64,000 nt of DNA. Source: Candidatus Coxiella mudrowiae (GTDB lineage Bacteria > Pseudomonadota > Gammaproteobacteria > Coxiellales > Coxiellaceae). The notes below the pieces were generated by a model. The model had not been told where the DNA came from, searched no databases, and was given only the letters and a program-made list of their open reading frames with translations. Positions 60,223 to 64,000 of this stretch are shown here, in pieces (positions within the stretch are counted from its first letter, which is position 1; every line of letters begins with the position of its first letter). Position numbers and translations under genes: made by a program. Location: positions 1,302,001 to 1,366,000 of the forward strand of contig CP011126.1 in the NCBI GenBank assembly GCA_001077715.1, given 5' to 3'.

Positions 60223-61245
60223 TTACTTTTTCTTTTCAATAAATTCCATCAAATCGTAACATAACTTCCATAACTTCTGAGTCCCTTCGTATTTGAGTGC
60301 TGAAATTTTATAGACGGGGCCGTGCCAATTAAGTTCCTTAATAACCGCTTTGCAACGCGGCTCAATCTCCTCTGGAGGCAATAAATCCGTTTTGTTAAAT
60401 ACTAACCACCTTGGTTTTTCTAAAAGCTGGCTGCTAAATCTTTTAAGTTCATCTACAATTGCTTTCACAGCTTGAACCACAGAATCCAGCCCCTCTACCG
60501 GGGCTGTATCGACGATATGTAATAGAATTTGAGTTCGTTCGAGATGCCTTAAAAATTGGATACCCACTCCTGCTCCCGCGGTGGCCCCTTCAATAATGCC
60601 GGGTATGTCCGCAATGACAAAGCTTCGATATTCTCCAATCCGCACTACCCCGAGATGAGGGTAAAGAGTGGTGAACGGATAGTCGGAAATTTTGGGGGTA
60701 GCCTTTGAAACCGCGCGGATGAAGCTGGATTTTCCTGCGTTAGGCAAGCCTAATAAACCCACGTCAGCTAATAATTTCAATTCTAATTTTAATTTGCGTT
60801 TTTCACCCTCTTCGCCGGAAGTTGTTTTACGTGGGGCTCGATTCGTGCTGCTCTTAAAATAAGCATTCCCTAAACCATACCGTCCTCCTTGAGCCACACA
60901 GAGCTTCTGGCCTTCCTGCATTAAATCGCCAATCAGTTCTTCCGTTTCTTTGTCATAAACCATAGTTCCTAGGGGGACAGACACTACCAAGTCTTCCCCC
61001 TTTTTTCCACTACGAAGCTTACCCATGCCCGGTTGGCCATTTTGTGCTCGTAATAGTCGTTGATACCGAAATTCTACTAAGGTGTTAACAGATTTATCGG
61101 CAATAAAATAAACGCTCCCACCCTGTCCACCATCACCACCATCAGCCCCCCCTCGGGGAGTAAACTTCTCTCGACGAAAACTTAAGCAGCCGTACCCACC
61201 ATTTCCGCCTTCTACTTGCACGAATACTTCATCTACAAATTTCAT
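60223..61245 (-). CDS. obg: GTPase Obg (CgtA)
   Basis: Obg is an essential GTPase acting in 50S ribosome assembly and stress signalling. Start at ATG 61245 ([20 protein letters not shown]); the open frame is 7 codons longer without similarity. 340 residues. The glycine-rich Obg fold ([20 protein letters not shown]) is followed by the G domain: [11 protein letters not shown] (G1), [11 protein letters not shown] (G2), DIPGIIEGA (G3), NKTD (G4), SAL (G5). Short C-terminus, as is common. Downstream of rplU-rpmA, the classic order. Confidence 0.97.
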   Translation of the reverse strand: MKFVDEVFVQVEGGNGGYGCLSFRREKFTPRGGADGGDGGQGGSVYFIADKSVNTLVEFRYQRLLRAQNGQPGMGKLRSGKKGEDLVVSVPLGTMVYDKETEELIGDLMQEGQKLCVAQGGRYGLGNAYFKSSTNRAPRKTTSGEEGEKRKLKLELKLLADVGLLGLPNAGKSSFIRAVSKATPKISDYPFTTLYPHLGVVRIGEYRSFVIADIPGIIEGATAGAGVGIQFLRHLERTQILLHIVDTAPVEGLDSVVQAVKAIVDELKRFSSQLLEKPRWLVFNKTDLLPPEEIEPRCKAVIKELNWHGPVYKISALKYEGTQKLWKLCYDLMEFIEKKK

Positions 61246-61387
61246 GATTGCAATTATACTAACCAATTCTCGGGAGCAGAGAATATAAATGTAATGCTAG
61301 CAATAGAAGGGTTGTTTAGTAAATCAAATAAATAATACTATAGCCTTCCATCTTGAAGAGACTGGCAAGTGAGGTATCTTGAAAAGA

Positions 61388-61654
61388 CTAAATCTCTTCC
61401 ATAGGTTCTATAGAAACGTAATTACGTTGGTTGATTCCTTTACGCGTAAATTTAACCTTGCCATAAACTAAGGCATACAAAGTATGATCTCGACCCATAC
61501 CCACATTTTCTCCCGGGTGATAATGGGTGCCCCGCTGCCGAATAACGATATTGCCAGCGACTACTCGCTCACCTCCAAAACGTTTTACACCCAACATCTT
61601 TGGATTAGAGTCGCGACCGTTTCGTGTGCTACCACCCGCTTTCTTATGAGCCAT
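61388..61654 (-). CDS. rpmA: 50S ribosomal protein L27
   Basis: L27 reaches toward the peptidyl-transferase centre. 88 residues: [20 protein letters not shown] and [20 protein letters not shown] with [20 protein letters not shown]. No N-terminal cleaved extension of the Firmicutes type. The start overlaps the rplU end by 11 nt, so the two are translationally coupled. Confidence 0.97.
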   Translation of the reverse strand: MAHKKAGGSTRNGRDSNPKMLGVKRFGGERVVAGNIVIRQRGTHYHPGENVGMGRDHTLYALVYGKVKFTRKGINQRNYVSIEPMEEI

Positions 61655-61997
61655 TATCTATTCCTCTTTTTTCTTTTCTCCGAGACCGATATCTGATACC
61701 GGTAACTTTTACTGTAGTAAAATCTTGTCGATGCCCCATGCGTTTCATATGATGCTTACGCCGTTTAAATTTGATGATATTAATTTTAGAAACTCGGCCC
61801 TGATCAACAATTTCCGCTGTTACTTGGGCGCCTTTTACTTGAGGAGATCCAATGTGTAACTCATCGCCTTCCCCGATTAACAATATATCGTCAAATTTCA
61901 CAGAAGCACCAATGTCTTGAGCTAATTTCTCTATTTTTAATGTTTGACCTTCGGTAACCCAATATTGTTTACCGCCGGTTCTAATGATTGCATACAT
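61644..61997 (-). CDS. rplU: 50S ribosomal protein L21
   Basis: L21 binds 23S rRNA. ATG 61997 is chosen ([20 protein letters not shown]), 117 residues; the open frame upstream covers the promoter and has no similarity. Family segments [20 protein letters not shown] and [20 protein letters not shown] (with KRRKxxxRxxGHRQ) are present. The C-terminus ([15 protein letters not shown]) is longer than in E. coli (103) because the frame runs into rpmA. Confidence 0.95.
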   Translation of the reverse strand: MYAIIRTGGKQYWVTEGQTLKIEKLAQDIGASVKFDDILLIGEGDELHIGSPQVKGAQVTAEIVDQGRVSKINIIKFKRRKHHMKRMGHRQDFTTVKVTGIRYRSRRKEKRGIDNGS

Positions 61998-62029
61998 TGC
62001 AAATCTCCATCGAACAATGAAGAGGATGC

Positions 62030-62058
62030 ATTTTACGGAATCTTTCAGTCCCTGACAA
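62030..62058 (-). promoter_or_regulatory. Promoter of rplU-rpmA-obg
   Basis: On the minus strand TTGTCA (62058-62053) and TAAAAT (62035-62030) are exactly 17 nt apart, with the -10 box 33 nt from the rplU ATG. One of the clearest promoters in the window. Confidence 0.65.
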
Positions 62059-62101
62059 GCCATAAATACAATGCCTAATAGTTCTAGCTAAGATTCTGGT
62101 C

Positions 62102-62131
62102 TTGACACAACCGCCACCACCCTCCTAACAT
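62102..62131 (+). promoter_or_regulatory. Putative promoter of ispB, very close to the start codon
   Basis: TTGACA (62102-62107) and TAACAT (62126-62131) are 18 nt apart. Transcription would begin near 62138, almost at the ATG of 62140, so the message would be nearly leaderless. Confidence 0.4.
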
Positions 62132-62139
62132 GGAATGAC

Positions 62140-63144
62140 ATGAAAGCCATTGAAATCATTTCAGATACGTCTCCTTCTCTGGAATCGCTTCGATTTCCCA
62201 TAAAACAGGATCTGAAGGCTGTCGACGCTCTTATTCTCAACAAGCTTTCCTCTCATGTACCCCTGATACGAACGATTACTCATCATATTATTCGAAGTGG
62301 AGGCAAACGTTTGCGACCGTTGGTTGTGCTCCTAGCTGCTCGAGCCTGTGGTTATGATCAAAACACCGAACATCACGAATTAGCTACTGTCGTTGAATTC
62401 ATTCATACCGCTACTCTACTGCATGATGATGTCATCGATAAATCTAATCAACGTCACGGCCAACAAACCGCTAATGCAAGGTGGGGAAATTCTGCGAGTG
62501 TATTGGTAGGGGACTTCCTCTATTCCCGTGCTTTCCAGATTTTGGCCAAACGCAAAAATATTCCCGTCATGAAAGTATTGGCTAATACGACCAACGAAAT
62601 TTCGGAAGGAGAAGTCTGGCAGCTTATGAATCAAAACGACCCTAACATTGAAGAGTCAACTTATTATGAAGTGATTCGCCGCAAAACAGCCCAATTGTTT
62701 TCCGCCGCTGCCGAAATTGGCGCAATTATTGGAACGAAAAACGAGCCCCTACGAAAGGCCATGGCTTCCTTCGGCTTACATGTGGGAATGGCCTACCAAA
62801 TTATTGATGACCTTCTCGACTACAGCGAGGATTCTTCTAAGTTGGATAAAAATATCGGCGATGATTTGGCAGAAGGAAAAGCGACACTACCATTAATTTA
62901 TGCCAAACAAAAAGCTAATCTTCGAGAAGTCGAGCTTATTCGTGAAGCTATTAAAACAGGAGGCTTGAAGAATCTACCCTCCATTATGCAAATTATCTCT
63001 GATACTAAAGCTCGAGAATATACCCGACAATGCGCTGTTCAAGAGATTGAAAAAGCACAAATTCAATTACAACAATTACCCCCTTCTCCTTTTCGCTACA
63101 GTTTGGAAGCGTTAGCAAAATTCGTCGTAAGCCGCCAATATTAA
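62140..63144 (+). CDS. ispB: Octaprenyl diphosphate synthase
   Basis: IspB builds the long polyprenyl side chain of ubiquinone from IPP. 334 residues. First Asp-rich motif LLHDDVIDKSNQRHG and second DDLLDYSED are intact, as is GGKRLRPLVVLLAARA. KTAQLFSAAAEIGAIIG and GLHVGMAYQIIDDLLDYSED are characteristic of the trans-prenyl synthases; chain length cannot be proved by eye. Divergent from rplU, as in E. coli. Confidence 0.95.
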   Translation: MKAIEIISDTSPSLESLRFPIKQDLKAVDALILNKLSSHVPLIRTITHHIIRSGGKRLRPLVVLLAARACGYDQNTEHHELATVVEFIHTATLLHDDVIDKSNQRHGQQTANARWGNSASVLVGDFLYSRAFQILAKRKNIPVMKVLANTTNEISEGEVWQLMNQNDPNIEESTYYEVIRRKTAQLFSAAAEIGAIIGTKNEPLRKAMASFGLHVGMAYQIIDDLLDYSEDSSKLDKNIGDDLAEGKATLPLIYAKQKANLREVELIREAIKTGGLKNLPSIMQIISDTKAREYTRQCAVQEIEKAQIQLQQLPPSPFRYSLEALAKFVVSRQY

Positions 63145-63288
63145 TAATTTGCGATACGGCTGCTCATCCAGTAAACTCTCTGCGAAAGACAAGTTTCCTT
63201 ACACTCCTCCCCAGGATCTCTAAAAAATAAAATTAGGCGAGCTTAGTTTAGGTTTAGGTGAAACGAAGAAAGGGTGTCTGACGAATTA

Positions 63289-63366
63289 CGTCGTGTAGCT
63301 GAGCTTGGTAGAGCACTGCCCTTCGGGAAGTAGGCACCGGCGGTTCGAATCCTATTCTCACCCCGA
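63289..63366 (+). pseudogene. Degenerate tRNA-Pro (CGG-like anticodon)
   Basis: The order of tRNA arms is visible: GTAGCTGAGCTTGGTAGAGC (D-arm), TTCGGGA (anticodon loop with CGG), GGTTCGAATCC (T-arm core) and CACCCCG. However, the 5' arm CGTCGTG mismatches CACCCCG at two positions, the anticodon stem is irregular with an extra loop base, the T-stem pairs poorly and no CCA is encoded. Probably dead; tRNA-Pro(UGG) elsewhere would cover CCG codons. Confidence 0.6.
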
Positions 63367-63820
63367 TTAAATAGGGTCTTTGGGTAGGCTCAAAAAGGTC
63401 TCTAGCGAGATTGTTTTGCGACGAAAAGAGCAACCTCACCGATTACTTTTATTTCAACCTAGAAAAAAATGACTTTTTAACATGATTTCTAATCCTACTT
63501 TATCATCTTGCCAATTTTAAAAATACCTTTTTTTGTTATAAACGGTAAGTAACTTAGCCAACCAATTGGATTTCTGATCTTGGCTATTCTTAATTTAAGT
63601 CTTCATTTAAGTCTTCAAGTCGAGCAATTAGGTTTGCAACTTGGCAATTGATAAATATCTATGAAATAACTGGCGCCCAATCCAAGCGCCACTTAGATAA
63701 TGGTCGTTAGCTGCAGAACAAAAAATTTACTAAATTTCAAAAAGTTGAGAAATTTAACTTATACTCAACTGTAATAGAATAATAGAATTATATTTCAAAA
63801 TTAGCATGGGGAGATGTGTT
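63367..63820. other. Intergenic region, no gene seen
   Basis: A+T-rich with a 12-bp tandem duplication (ATTTAAGTCTTC, 63593-63616). A -10-like TATAAT is absent. No conserved protein fragment on either strand. Confidence 0.5.
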
Positions 63821-64000
63821 ATGAAGGATATTCTCCGAATAGTCGGATATTTTGTATCTTTAGTGCTGTGAGCTTTGCTTTTGCTGATAATTCAGTAACC
63901 ATACATACAAAATAACCCCACTTAACAAGTCTGGGTGCTTATTCGAGACCAAACGGGCATAAAACACCGTTTAGGGGGGGGATAATTGTATTAGGGGCAT
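63821..64000 (+). pseudogene. 5' end of a secreted or outer-membrane protein gene, frameshifted (runs off the window)
   Basis: The ATG at 63821 after GGGGAG gives MKDILRIVGYFVSLVL then TGA. A one-base shift restores SAVSFAFADNSVTIHTK, the end of a signal peptide with an AFA-D cleavage site, then another stop and SLGAYSRPNGHKTPF. It looks like a former exported protein. The rest lies outside the window. Confidence 0.5.

Overview
The window looks like a piece of the chromosome of a reduced, intracellular gammaproteobacterium, most like a Coxiella-like (tick-type) endosymbiont. I infer this from three things. Housekeeping islands are intact and keep gammaproteobacterial order (aceE-aceF-lpd; ffh/rpsP-rimM-trmD-rplS; prfB-lysS; murJ-ribF-ileS-lspA; rplU-rpmA-obg with divergent ispB). 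Small lysine-rich histone-like proteins of the Coxiella type are present. More than 20 recognisable genes have been destroyed by stops, frameshifts and short tandem duplications. No database search was possible, so the host assignment is an inference.

Layout. 0-2.8 kb: end of smpB, a dead msrAB fusion, an intact tmRNA gene and a dead fic gene. 2.9-14.8 kb: a long graveyard that becomes extremely A+T-rich from about 5.2 kb. It still holds remnants of a large unidentified protein, a threonine-dehydratase-type enzyme, a membrane transporter and glgE. 14.8-21.2 kb: acs and speG pseudogenes, each carrying an expanded microsatellite, with bcp, two nucleoid-protein genes and xseB surviving between them. 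21.3-32.2 kb: bioC, the pyruvate dehydrogenase operon, a CPA2 antiporter and adk, with comF, ampE and an Hq1-like histone gene dead. 32.3-43.6 kb: dead corB and ypjD, then a long healthy block (ffh, rpsP-rimM-trmD-rplS, ogt, an MFS transporter, ygfZ, lysS, prfB, a DUF1289 gene). 43.7-53.1 kb: dead amino-acid permease, intact panB-panC, dead panD and coaX, dead NIS siderophore synthetase, deacetylase, aminotransferase and type IV pilin, plus a tRNA-Lys gene and a perfect 38-bp inverted repeat. 53.1-64 kb: the healthy lspA-ileS-ribF-murJ, rpsT, obg-rpmA-rplU and ispB cluster, ending in a degenerate tRNA-Pro and a dead secreted-protein gene.

Function. What survives is translation, protein targeting, acetyl-CoA supply from pyruvate, envelope lipid carriers and pieces of B-vitamin synthesis (BioC for biotin, PanB/PanC for pantothenate, RibF for FMN/FAD). 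What has been lost here is environmental capability: acetate activation, siderophore synthesis, glucan/trehalose metabolism, competence and pili, methionine sulfoxide repair and polyamine acetylation. I found no complete novel system, phage, IS element or CRISPR array. The most distinctive signal is mutational: more than a dozen exact two-copy tandem duplications of 10-25 bp, plus two 9-copy repeats of 8 and 11 bp, nearly all in dead or non-coding DNA.
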